NCBI GenBank assembly: GCA_904502135.1 | Contig: CAJGDE010000063.1 | Coordinates: 1-11,937 of the forward strand | Reading direction: 5' to 3' | DNA: 11,937 bases | From: Kiritimatiellia bacterium | GTDB lineage: Bacteria > Verrucomicrobiota > Kiritimatiellia > RFP12 > UBA1067 | Shown here: positions 6,426 to 11,937 of the stretch, in pieces | Numbering within the stretch: position 1 is the first letter of the stretch | Layout of the letters: each line of letters starts with the position of its first letter | Program-made: the position numbers and the translations under genes | The notes under the pieces: generated by a model | Seen by the model: the letters and a program-made list of their open reading frames with translations, nothing else | Databases searched by the model: none | What the model was told of the DNA's origin: nothing

Positions 6426-8181
6426 TGCGCGCGACGATTCGCGTAGCGCCGAGATTCTTCAGCCCCAACGCGAGCAGAAACTTTCCAATCGGATGACGCG
6501 ACTCCGCTCGCGTCTCGAGTATTTCAATACCCTCTTTGTCGCAAAGACGACGGAAATCCTTCAGCGTTATGCAATGAATATTCGGCGTATCGTACCACTC
6601 GAACGGCAGAGCTTTTGAAATGGGAAGTCTGCCGGCAAACATCAGCGTAAGTCTGATGCGGTAAGCCGCAAAATTGGGAAATGTCACAATCGCCTCGTTC
6701 GCTATGCGAAGAGCTTCTTTCAAAAGCCCGCGAGGGTTTTTCACCTCTTGAAGCGTGTCTGAAACGATGGCGGTATCATAATAGGCGTCAGGTATATAGG
6801 TAAGCCCCTCGTCGGCATCTTCCCAATAAACGTTGTTTCCGTCCGCAAGAGCCTCCTCGAATTTTTCGACATCAATCTCGACTCCATCGCCCTTCACGCC
6901 TTTTTCTTTTCTGAGAACATTTAGAAGCGTTCCATCCCCGCAGCCGATATCAATTACGCGGGCGTCTTTTTTAACCATCTTCGAAATCTTCGAATAGAGT
7001 CTCTGCTGCCACTTCATCACCTTTACTTCGCGCTTGCCGAGGAAACCTCCGACCAGTTTCGAGAGATCTTGTATATGAGTGAGAAACGCATCATGGCCGG
7101 TACCGACATCGAGATGGCAATACGACACATCCTTGCCCGCTCGCAATAAAGAGGCGACTATATCGCGGCTCTGCCACTCGGAAAAAAGAACGTCACCCGA
7201 GAACGACACCACGAGACATTTCGCTTTCACGCGCTTGCAGGCCTCATCCAATGAACCGTAACGCTCGCCCGCATCAAAAAGATCCATCGAGCGGGTGATG
7301 TGAAGGTAGCTGTTCGCATCAAAACGGTTAATGAACTTCTCCGCCTGATAATTCAGATAGCTTTCAATCTGAAAGTATGTTTTAAAAAGACTGTCACGCC
7401 TGCGCCTATCCTGTTCGGGAGCCTCAACAAATTCGCGCTGAAGCCTTCTCTGGAATTTCGACTGAAGATGCTCGCGGGAAAGATATGTTATATGCGCAAG
7501 TTGACGCGCTCCGGCAAGACCGTTCTTCGGCCCCTTTCCGTCGCCGATTTTGTAATAATCTCCGCCGTTCCATGCCGGATCTTCGGTAATGGCATTTCTT
7601 CCAACGACATCAAAAGCCAGAGCCTGAGTATTGAGCGAAGCGGATGTGGCGATAAGAGCGGCCTTCTCCATTTCGTCGGGGTGACGGGTTATCCAATCCA
7701 TAACCTGCATGCCGCCAAAACTGCCGCCTATTAGCGCGGCCAATTTCGTAACGCCGAGATCGCGCAGAAGCATGCGGTATACATCGACCGCATCCGAAAA
7801 ACCGTACTGCGGAAAGCTGCTTCCGTAAGGTTCACCAGTTTCTGGATTTATCGAGCCAGGACCTGTAGTTCCGCTACACCCGCCCAACACATTGGCACAG
7901 ATGACATGAAACTTATCGGTATCAATGGCGCGAGAGCTTCCGACCATCCCTTCCCACCAGCCGCTGGGCTTTTCTTCATCCTTCTTAATGCCGGCGACAT
8001 GGGCATCCCCAGTTAACGCATGACAGATGAAAATTACATTATCATCTTTCTTCGGCGCGCCGAACTCTTCATACGCCACTTCTATTTCGTGCAAAACGCC
8101 GCCCGTCTCAAGCTTGAACCCGCCTTCCGGGAGCTTGAGTTTCAGGAATTTCTTTTCTACTATACCGACACCTTCGTACAT
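6409..8181 (-). CDS. metXW: Fused homoserine O-acyltransferase (MetX) and MetW methyltransferase-like domain
   Basis: This 590-residue protein joins two usually separate proteins. Residues about 8-380 are the alpha/beta-hydrolase MetX, which acylates homoserine (usually with acetyl-CoA) for methionine synthesis. It has HALTGDAH at 54-61, GGCSGTTGPGS at 100-110, the nucleophile elbow GGSFGGMQ with S154, catalytic D330 in SGDVLF and H363 in GHDAFL. Residues about 388-590 are MetW: DIGCGDGTLL at 411-420 is the SAM-binding motif I, VTFPNFAAYRIR at 499-510 and PFEWYDTPNIH at 526-536 are MetW signatures. MetW commonly sits beside metX and is needed for its function in some proteobacteria, so fusion fits a permanent partnership. 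Acetyl versus succinyl specificity is not assigned. No Shine-Dalgarno is seen; an extended -10 lies 8 nt before the ATG. Confidence 0.93.
   Translation of the reverse strand: MYEGVGIVEKKFLKLKLPEGGFKLETGGVLHEIEVAYEEFGAPKKDDNVIFICHALTGDAHVAGIKKDEEKPSGWWEGMVGSSRAIDTDKFHVICANVLGGCSGTTGPGSINPETGEPYGSSFPQYGFSDAVDVYRMLLRDLGVTKLAALIGGSFGGMQVMDWITRHPDEMEKAALIATSASLNTQALAFDVVGRNAITEDPAWNGGDYYKIGDGKGPKNGLAGARQLAHITYLSREHLQSKFQRRLQREFVEAPEQDRRRRDSLFKTYFQIESYLNYQAEKFINRFDANSYLHITRSMDLFDAGERYGSLDEACKRVKAKCLVVSFSGDVLFSEWQSRDIVASLLRAGKDVSYCHLDVGTGHDAFLTHIQDLSKLVGGFLGKREVKVMKWQQRLYSKISKMVKKDARVIDIGCGDGTLLNVLRKEKGVKGDGVEIDVEKFEEALADGNNVYWEDADEGLTYIPDAYYDTAIVSDTLQEVKNPRGLLKEALRIANEAIVTFPNFAAYRIRLTLMFAGRLPISKALPFEWYDTPNIHCITLKDFRRLCDKEGIEILETRAESRHPIGKFLLALGLKNLGATRIVARIRARQ
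6417..6449. other. Stacked inverted repeat over the ridA/metXW convergent ends
   Basis: GCGCT (6417-6421) pairs with AGCGC (6445-6449), and an inner CGCGA (6430-6434) pairs with TCGCG (6439-6443) around a 4-nt loop. The hairpin spans the ridA stop codon and lies in the C-terminal coding end of metXW. No T-run follows on either strand, so it is not a classical terminator. It may act with Rho or protect 3' ends, or may be chance in a GC-rich stretch. Confidence 0.3.
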
Positions 8182-8189
8182 ACGCGGAT

Positions 8190-8198
8190 ATTATATCA
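8190..8198 (-). promoter_or_regulatory. Extended -10 promoter of metXW
   Basis: The minus strand reads TGATATAAT from 8198 to 8190, inside the string ATATGATATAATAT that also precedes tkt. Eight nt separate it from the ATG, so the predicted start site is within one or two bases of the start codon. No -35 is visible at 16-18 nt spacing. The leader is far too short to hold a SAM riboswitch or T-box, so methionine control must act at the promoter or on the protein. Confidence 0.72.
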
Positions 8199-8233
8199 TA
8201 TCTTCGTAACAACTCTCTACAGCAGTTGCACAG

Positions 8234-8245
8234 GCGACTAATCGC
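8234..8245. promoter_or_regulatory. Candidate operator in the metXW/response-regulator divergent region
   Basis: GCGACTAATCGC is a near-palindrome (10 of 12 positions symmetric) in the 144-nt intergenic stretch between two divergent promoters. Its core GACTAA recurs three times, on both strands, upstream of tkt. It lies roughly 52-58 nt upstream of the predicted metXW start and 65-70 upstream of that of the regulator gene. Binding by any protein is inference. Confidence 0.28.
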
Positions 8246-8269
8246 TTACACGGCGCTCTATATTTCATA

Positions 8270-8299
8270 TTGAAAATACTCTGCGATATGGTCTATAAT
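8270..8299 (+). promoter_or_regulatory. -35/-10 promoter of the response regulator gene
   Basis: TTGAAA at 8270-8275 and TATAAT at 8294-8299 are separated by 18 nt, a near-consensus sigma-70-type promoter. The expected start is near 8306, leaving a leader of about 20 nt before the ATG at 8326. Unlike most promoters in this window, it has a recognisable -35 and lacks a correctly placed extended TG. Confidence 0.72.
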
Positions 8300-8325
8300 A
8301 TTGGGCGAAAATTCAATAAGCCACC

Positions 8326-9018
8326 ATGCAGTCACCAGCAGACATCATAATAGCCGAAGACGAGCGAATCGTAAGATTAGCGCTGACGGATTTGTTTACA
8401 AAGGCCAACTATGATGTTCGCAGCGCGAGAGATGCTAAGATGGCGCTTGAACTGTATCGCCAAAAGAAGCCGGATATCATCATCCTTGATGTCATGATGC
8501 CGAAGAAAGACGGCTTTTCACTCTGCGAAGAAATAAGACGTATCGACCACGACACACCCATAGTTTTTCTAACGCAGCTTGCGGGAGAGGAAAACGAACT
8601 CAAAGGTCTTGAATCGGGAGCCGACTGCTATATACCCAAAACAGTTTCAAACGAGATTCTTCTTGCGCGGGTAAAGGCTCTCTTGAGAAAAAAGACGATG
8701 TCATCGCCAGATAAATTTAAATTCGGGTCATGGGAGATCAACAAAGACTCAAAAACAATGACATCCGAAAAAGAATCACGCGCCGTAATACTCAGCCAGC
8801 GGGAAGCGAATCTGCTGGAATTTTTCTCTGAAAATCCCGGCCAAGTTTTTTCGAGAGATTTTCTTTTTTCGAAATTCTGGTCTGACGACTATGACGGCTC
8901 AGACAACTCTCTTACCATGGCGATAATGCGCCTTAGAGAAAAACTCGGCGCGGACGGAGCAAAAATAACAACCGTCCGCGCTTGTGGTTATACGTACGAG
9001 CCCGAGAAGCCGATGTAA
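8326..9018 (+). CDS. OmpR/PhoB-family response regulator (orphan)
   Basis: This 230-residue two-component regulator has an N-terminal receiver domain (about 5-121). The acidic pocket is E11-D12, the phosphoacceptor D55 in IIILDVMMP, the switch Thr T83 in FLT and the conserved K105 in CYIPK. A C-terminal winged helix (about 131-226) has the recognition-helix region NSLTMAIMRLREKLG at 194-208 and the wing GYTYE near the end. All phosphorylation residues are intact, so it should accept phosphate from a histidine kinase, dimerise and bind DNA. No kinase gene adjoins it, and its targets are unknown; the divergent metXW promoter is the nearest candidate. The start has no good Shine-Dalgarno, only weak AATAAG, but it matches the family N-terminus. 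Confidence 0.93.
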   Translation: MQSPADIIIAEDERIVRLALTDLFTKANYDVRSARDAKMALELYRQKKPDIIILDVMMPKKDGFSLCEEIRRIDHDTPIVFLTQLAGEENELKGLESGADCYIPKTVSNEILLARVKALLRKKTMSSPDKFKFGSWEINKDSKTMTSEKESRAVILSQREANLLEFFSENPGQVFSRDFLFSKFWSDDYDGSDNSLTMAIMRLREKLGADGAKITTVRACGYTYEPEKPM

Positions 9019-9034
9019 GAATCAGCGGACTTCT
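9005..9034. other. Inverted repeat enclosing the stop codons of two convergent genes
   Basis: AGAAGCCG (9005-9012) pairs with CGG-A-CTTCT (9026-9034), eight pairs with a single bulged A at 9029. The 13-nt loop (9013-9025) contains both the regulator's TAA (9016-9018) and the minus-strand gene's TGA (9024-9022). There is no T-run on either side. It may serve as a shared, bidirectional 3'-end structure for a junction with only 3 nt between genes. Confidence 0.4.
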
Positions 9035-9504
9035 TCGAGCACGTGAAACGTCGATGCGCTACGCATACCGCTTACCGTCGGAGCGAACTCTTTCATGTGC
9101 GGCGCGTTGATGTGAGCTTTCAAATCTTCAATGGAATCCCACTTTTCAACCATCCAGAAAGTACGCTCGCCAAAACGCATCGGCGCAGACCAATCCGTCT
9201 TGGCATCTTCAAGAAGCGTATAAAGCCTACACCCCTTCTCCGCATGAACCTTAGGAATCACGCCTAAGGTTTTAGCCTTGTAATCGGCGATATCGGCGTC
9301 CGACTTAAGATCGAAACGGCAAAGCACATACACGCCGCCGTCTTTTTTCTCACAGTTGCTTTTATTGTTCAAACTGCAAGCCTTAAGGGCCACTTTCGTG
9401 CGTTCGAGCTCTCCCCTCAACGAGAAAACCATTGAAGCGAGAGTGCCGACGACGATAACCGTCACTACCGTTCTGAACCAGACAAGAATGTTGCGCTTCA
9501 TCAT
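9022..9504 (-). CDS. Membrane-anchored ABM-domain protein
   Basis: This 160-residue protein has a hydrophobic segment at about 7-28 (uncleaved anchor or signal, no lipobox), a short polar linker with two cysteines (43 and 51), then an antibiotic-biosynthesis-monooxygenase (ABM, dimeric alpha/beta-barrel) domain at about 57-158. Family traits are VYVLCRFDLK as the first strand, FWMVEKWDSIEDLKAH near 116-131 and the APHMKEF helix start with H136. Soluble relatives (YgiN-like) include quinol and small-aromatic monooxygenases, but many have unknown substrates. The N-terminal anchor suggests the domain faces the periplasm. Its ATG overlaps the transketolase TGA as ATGA, implying coupling. A second ATG follows at once and is better spaced from GAGGG (7 nt), so the true start may be one codon later. 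Confidence 0.85.
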   Translation of the reverse strand: MMKRNILVWFRTVVTVIVVGTLASMVFSLRGELERTKVALKACSLNNKSNCEKKDGGVYVLCRFDLKSDADIADYKAKTLGVIPKVHAEKGCRLYTLLEDAKTDWSAPMRFGERTFWMVEKWDSIEDLKAHINAPHMKEFAPTVSGMRSASTFHVLEEVR

Positions 9505-11444
9505 ATCGCCCTCGCCTTTTCGTAAACGTTTTCAGCCGTAAAACCGTATTCTTTCGCAAGAACCTTATACGGAGCCGAAGCGCCGAAATCATCCTTGGTA
9601 ACAAACACGGTCTTCTTGTGATCGAGTCTGAAGCGATCCCAACCAAAGCGGCTGGCGGCCTCAACAATTACTCGACGGGTCATATACTCAGGCACAATCG
9701 ACTCGCGATAAGCGCAGCTCTGCGCGAGGAAAAGCCCCTGTGAAGGCATAGAGACGACTCTTACGGATCTGCGCTCGACATCCCAGAGTTTCTTCGCCGC
9801 CTCAATCGCTATAGACACTTCGCTGCCGCTGGCGATGAACAATGTCGTGTTTTCATCCTGACGGCCAGCCTGCCAGATTATATACCCGCCGCGGGAAACG
9901 CCTTCGTACGTTACGTCGGAGAGAACCGGCACATCCTGACGCGTAGTCAAAAGACATGACGGACCTGACAAGTTAAGAAGCATAGCTACCCAGGCATACG
10001 CCGTTTCATTGGCATCGGCAGGTCTAAACAAGGCCAAACCAGGAATAGTGCGCATCGCCGCGAGCTGCTCAATCGGCTCGTGCGTGGGTCCATCTTCACC
10101 CACATAGAAGCTGTCATGCGAAAAGATGTGTATCGACGGCACTTTCATCAATGCGGCCAAACGGATCGCAGGGCGACAGTAATCGCTGAACACAAAGAAC
10201 GTCGCGCCGTAACCGCGCCATGAGCCGAAAGCGGAAATGCCGTTAACTATCGCTGTCATCGCGATCTCGCGGATGCCGAAATGGATGTTGCGGCCAGAGA
10301 AATCGCCGGCGACGATGTCGCCCGCGCCCTTGAGAATCGTCTTGTTTGAAGGTCCGAGGTCGGCTGAGCCGCCGATCAATTCCGGAGCAAGCGACGAAAG
10401 AGCGTTCATCACTTCGCCGCAAGCGGAGCGCGTTGCGATATTTTTCGAGGAATCAAACTTTGGTAAAGAAGCAAGAAGCTCTTCTTTTGTAGCCACCTTG
10501 GGCACAGCAGCGCCGGAGGCTTTCGCTTCGCGCTTAGCACGATTGGCCAAACGATGCTGCTGGGCGCTACGCTGAGAGAAAAGCGCATAAACCTCTTGCG
10601 GAACGTAGAAAAGTTTTTCAGGATCAAACCCAAAGCCCTGTTTTACAAGAGCTGTTTCAGCCTTGCCAAGAGGCGCGCCGTGGCAATCGGCATTATCATG
10701 CTTATTGGGAGAACCAAAACCGATATGCGTTGAAGCGATAATTATTACGCTCTGACCTTCAACGCGCAGAGCCTTGCGGTAGGCGCGATCAATGGAAGCG
10801 TAATCATGACCATCGCACTCAAGAACCTTCCAGCCATAAGAGGCAAAACGCTTGGCTGTATCGTCGGCCATCGAAAGAGACGTGGAGCCCTCGATCGTGA
10901 TGCGGTTGGAGTCATAAACGAGAATGAGGTTATCAACCTTCATCGCGCCGGCCCAGCTGCACGCTTCGTGAGAAATGCCCTCTTGAAGATCGCCGTCACC
11001 GCAGAAAACCCATGTGCGGTTATTAAGAGCGGACTTCTTGGCCGCAAGCGCAAGACCGATGCCCATAGCGATACCCTGGCCGAGAGGACCAGTCGTCACC
11101 TCAACTCCGGGCATCAGGCCGCGCTCAGGGTGACCAGCGCAACGGCTCTGAAACTGACGGAAAGACTGAAGTTCTTCCATCGACAAATCGCCAACGCCCG
11201 CCAAGTGAAAGAGCGCGTAAACCAAAGAGCTGGCATGACCGCCAGAAAAAACAAGACGATCGCGCCCGGCCCAAGAAGGATCTTTAGGGTCAATATTAAG
11301 ATACTTGAGCCACAATACGCTAGCCAGATCAGCCATACCCATAGCTGCGCCAGGGTGTCCGGAATTGGCCTTATCAATCATATCCGAGCAAAGGCATCGA
11401 ATCGTATTAGCGGCAAGAGTAAATTGTTCGTTTGTAATTTTCAT
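9501..11444 (-). CDS. tkt: Transketolase
   Basis: This 647-residue TPP enzyme moves two-carbon ketol units between sugar phosphates in the non-oxidative pentose phosphate pathway, linking it to glycolysis and supplying ribose-5-phosphate and erythrose-4-phosphate. SGHPG at 28-32 holds a TPP-pocket His. GDGDLQEG at 149-156 with DSN ending at N180 forms the Mg/TPP diphosphate motif. FGIREIAM at 389-396 carries the catalytic Glu (E393) that activates the thiazolium. HDSFYVGEDGPTHEPIEQLA (443-462) is the transketolase signature with substrate-binding histidines. Length is near the usual 650-670. No Shine-Dalgarno precedes the ATG; an extended -10 ends 9 nt upstream. It is followed directly by the ABM gene. 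Confidence 0.96.
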   Translation of the reverse strand: MKITNEQFTLAANTIRCLCSDMIDKANSGHPGAAMGMADLASVLWLKYLNIDPKDPSWAGRDRLVFSGGHASSLVYALFHLAGVGDLSMEELQSFRQFQSRCAGHPERGLMPGVEVTTGPLGQGIAMGIGLALAAKKSALNNRTWVFCGDGDLQEGISHEACSWAGAMKVDNLILVYDSNRITIEGSTSLSMADDTAKRFASYGWKVLECDGHDYASIDRAYRKALRVEGQSVIIIASTHIGFGSPNKHDNADCHGAPLGKAETALVKQGFGFDPEKLFYVPQEVYALFSQRSAQQHRLANRAKREAKASGAAVPKVATKEELLASLPKFDSSKNIATRSACGEVMNALSSLAPELIGGSADLGPSNKTILKGAGDIVAGDFSGRNIHFGIREIAMTAIVNGISAFGSWRGYGATFFVFSDYCRPAIRLAALMKVPSIHIFSHDSFYVGEDGPTHEPIEQLAAMRTIPGLALFRPADANETAYAWVAMLLNLSGPSCLLTTRQDVPVLSDVTYEGVSRGGYIIWQAGRQDENTTLFIASGSEVSIAIEAAKKLWDVERRSVRVVSMPSQGLFLAQSCAYRESIVPEYMTRRVIVEAASRFGWDRFRLDHKKTVFVTKDDFGASAPYKVLAKEYGFTAENVYEKARAI

Positions 11445-11453
11445 GGTTCACAT

Positions 11454-11462
11454 ATTATATCA
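11454..11462 (-). promoter_or_regulatory. Extended -10 promoter of tkt
   Basis: The minus strand reads TGATATAAT from 11462 to 11454, within ATATGATATAATAT as at metXW. Nine nt separate it from the ATG, predicting a UTR of about 2 nt or none. The best -35 (TTACCT, 18-nt spacer) matches only 3 of 6 bases. The GACTAA inverted repeat lies at about -40 to -62 from the predicted start. Confidence 0.72.
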
Positions 11463-11486
11463 TATTTATGCGCGAAAAGGTAATCG

Positions 11487-11526
11487 GTTAGTCGAATGTG
11501 CGGACTAACGCCGCCCATCCGACTAA
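11487..11526. repeat. GACTAA inverted/direct repeat cluster upstream of tkt
   Basis: GTTAGTC (11487-11493) and GACTAAC (11503-11509) form a perfect 7-bp inverted repeat with a 9-nt gap. A third GACTAA follows at 11521-11526. Relative to the predicted tkt start these are near -43, -58 and -76, a range typical of activator sites. The cluster could instead be the outer end of a mobile element containing the plus-strand gene at 11654. The sequence does not decide between these. Confidence 0.4.
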
Positions 11527-11618
11527 GGTGTTTGGCTGTGTAGGCTTCCAATTGCTTTAACACGGCAGTTTCGTATGCCATTTAATCAAAAAAAAGAAAT
11601 AAAAAAAGAGTTTTGTGC

Positions 11619-11647
11619 TTGACATTATGCATAGGATATGATATGCT
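11619..11647 (+). promoter_or_regulatory. Strong promoter of the DUF6788-like gene
   Basis: A perfect -35 TTGACA (11619-11624) is 17 nt from an extended -10, TGATATGCT (11639-11647; 4 of 6 to TATAAT). A-rich tracts at 11588-11608 resemble an UP element. Only 6 nt separate the -10 from the ATG at 11654, so the expected start is on or next to the start codon. Confidence 0.7.
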
Positions 11648-11653
11648 ATACAC

Positions 11654-11937
11654 ATGAAACAAAATGATGAAATATTAGGCAGCCAAGAGATTGATTTTCT
11701 CAAATCAATTACTGGCTTGTTTCCTGTTGCGCGTGGCGCACTCTCTCTCGTCAACAAGCGTTGCACAAGTAAGTACTGCAAAACTTGTAAGTCGGGTAAA
11801 GGCCACCCGACATGGATATTTGCCTATCGCAAGGATGGCGTAGGTAAATGTATGCATGTGCAACCTCGTCATGTTGAGATTGTTCGTCAAGCAATTGAAA
11901 ATGGACGCAAGATAGAAACTCTGCTCTTAGACGAGGG
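11654..11937 (+). CDS. DUF6788-like protein, 3'-truncated by the window
   Basis: About 94 codons are visible from the ATG to the window edge, in frame and without a stop. The protein has a short polar N-terminus, LSLVNKRC leading to a cysteine cluster C-x4-C-x2-C (CTSKYCKTC, about residues 37-45), then GKGHPTW, a strand-rich IFAYRKDGVGKCMHVQP and an amphipathic helix (VEIVRQAIENGRKIETLL). This order (R/K-C-x4-C, G-x-G-H, aromatic strand, basic R/K-D-G, helix) is what I recall for DUF6788, a small putative zinc-binding domain of unknown function, in my recollection often at the front of transposase-like genes. No Shine-Dalgarno precedes the ATG. Base composition is more A/T-rich than its neighbours, consistent with accessory origin. 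What follows the domain cannot be seen. Confidence 0.72.
   Translation, partial: MKQNDEILGSQEIDFLKSITGLFPVARGALSLVNKRCTSKYCKTCKSGKGHPTWIFAYRKDGVGKCMHVQPRHVEIVRQAIENGRKIETLLLDE

Noticed and set aside
8182..8325. SAM riboswitch or T-box upstream of metXW
   Set aside because: The predicted metXW transcript begins within a few bases of the ATG, leaving no leader, and no conserved riboswitch core is recognisable in the 144 nt.
11487..11526. Integron attC recombination site
   Set aside because: The arms GTTAGTC/GACTAAC resemble attC core ends, but they do not match GTTRRRY/RYYYAAC at all positions, there is no L-box pair, and no integrase or cassette array is visible.
1..11937. CRISPR array, toxin-antitoxin pair, phage or defence system
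   Set aside because: No regularly spaced repeats, no Cas-, nuclease- or toxin-like proteins were seen; every ORF over 100 codons not assigned here is antisense or out-of-frame to a clear gene.

Overview
The window is a compact, gene-dense bacterial chromosomal segment of roughly 50% GC by eye. It carries housekeeping metabolism, one tRNA and, at the right edge, the start of an accessory-looking gene. A lineage in or near the PVC superphylum (Verrucomicrobiota/Kiritimatiellota/Lentisphaerota) is my best guess. It rests on the fused MetX-MetW protein, the GLSLGE form of the FabD active site and the DUF6788-like gene. Confidence in that placement is low.

Layout. Bases 1-104 hold the promoter and leader of a minus-strand gene that begins just outside the window, with a strong terminator at 105-137. 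From 160 to 4592 a minus-strand operon runs fabD, fabG, an unknown single-pass membrane coiled-coil protein, a tandem-ACT protein and thrC, with gaps of 13-23 nt and an ATGA overlap before thrC. A PLP aminotransferase (4619-5893, minus) precedes fabD but has its own promoter. Divergent from it is tRNA-Thr(UGU), followed 22 nt later by ridA on the plus strand. ridA overlaps by 17 nt the end of a convergent metX-metW fusion (6409-8181, minus). Divergent from metXW is an orphan OmpR-type response regulator (8326-9018, plus). It converges, with a 3-nt gap, on a small membrane-anchored ABM-domain gene (9022-9504, minus) whose start overlaps the stop of transketolase (9501-11444, minus). After a 209-nt promoter region a DUF6788-like gene starts at 11654 and leaves the window.

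Metabolic theme. Several genes belong to, or sit beside, the aspartate family of amino acids: ThrC (threonine), MetX-MetW (methionine), an ACT-domain candidate amino-acid sensor, a transaminase, RidA (removes reactive enamine/imine products of threonine and serine dehydration) and tRNA-Thr. FabD/FabG (fatty acid synthesis) and transketolase (pentose phosphate pathway) are core central metabolism.

The most striking non-coding signal is the promoter architecture. Seven transcription units carry an extended -10 element (TGN followed by TATAAT or a close variant). In five protein-coding cases it lies only 6-11 nt upstream of the ATG, with no Shine-Dalgarno sequence, which predicts leaderless or near-leaderless mRNAs. 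Operon-internal genes and ridA have ordinary GGAG/GAGG sites. I see no CRISPR array, complete insertion sequence, phage module or defence island. The window is mostly ordinary metabolism with a few regulatory curiosities.
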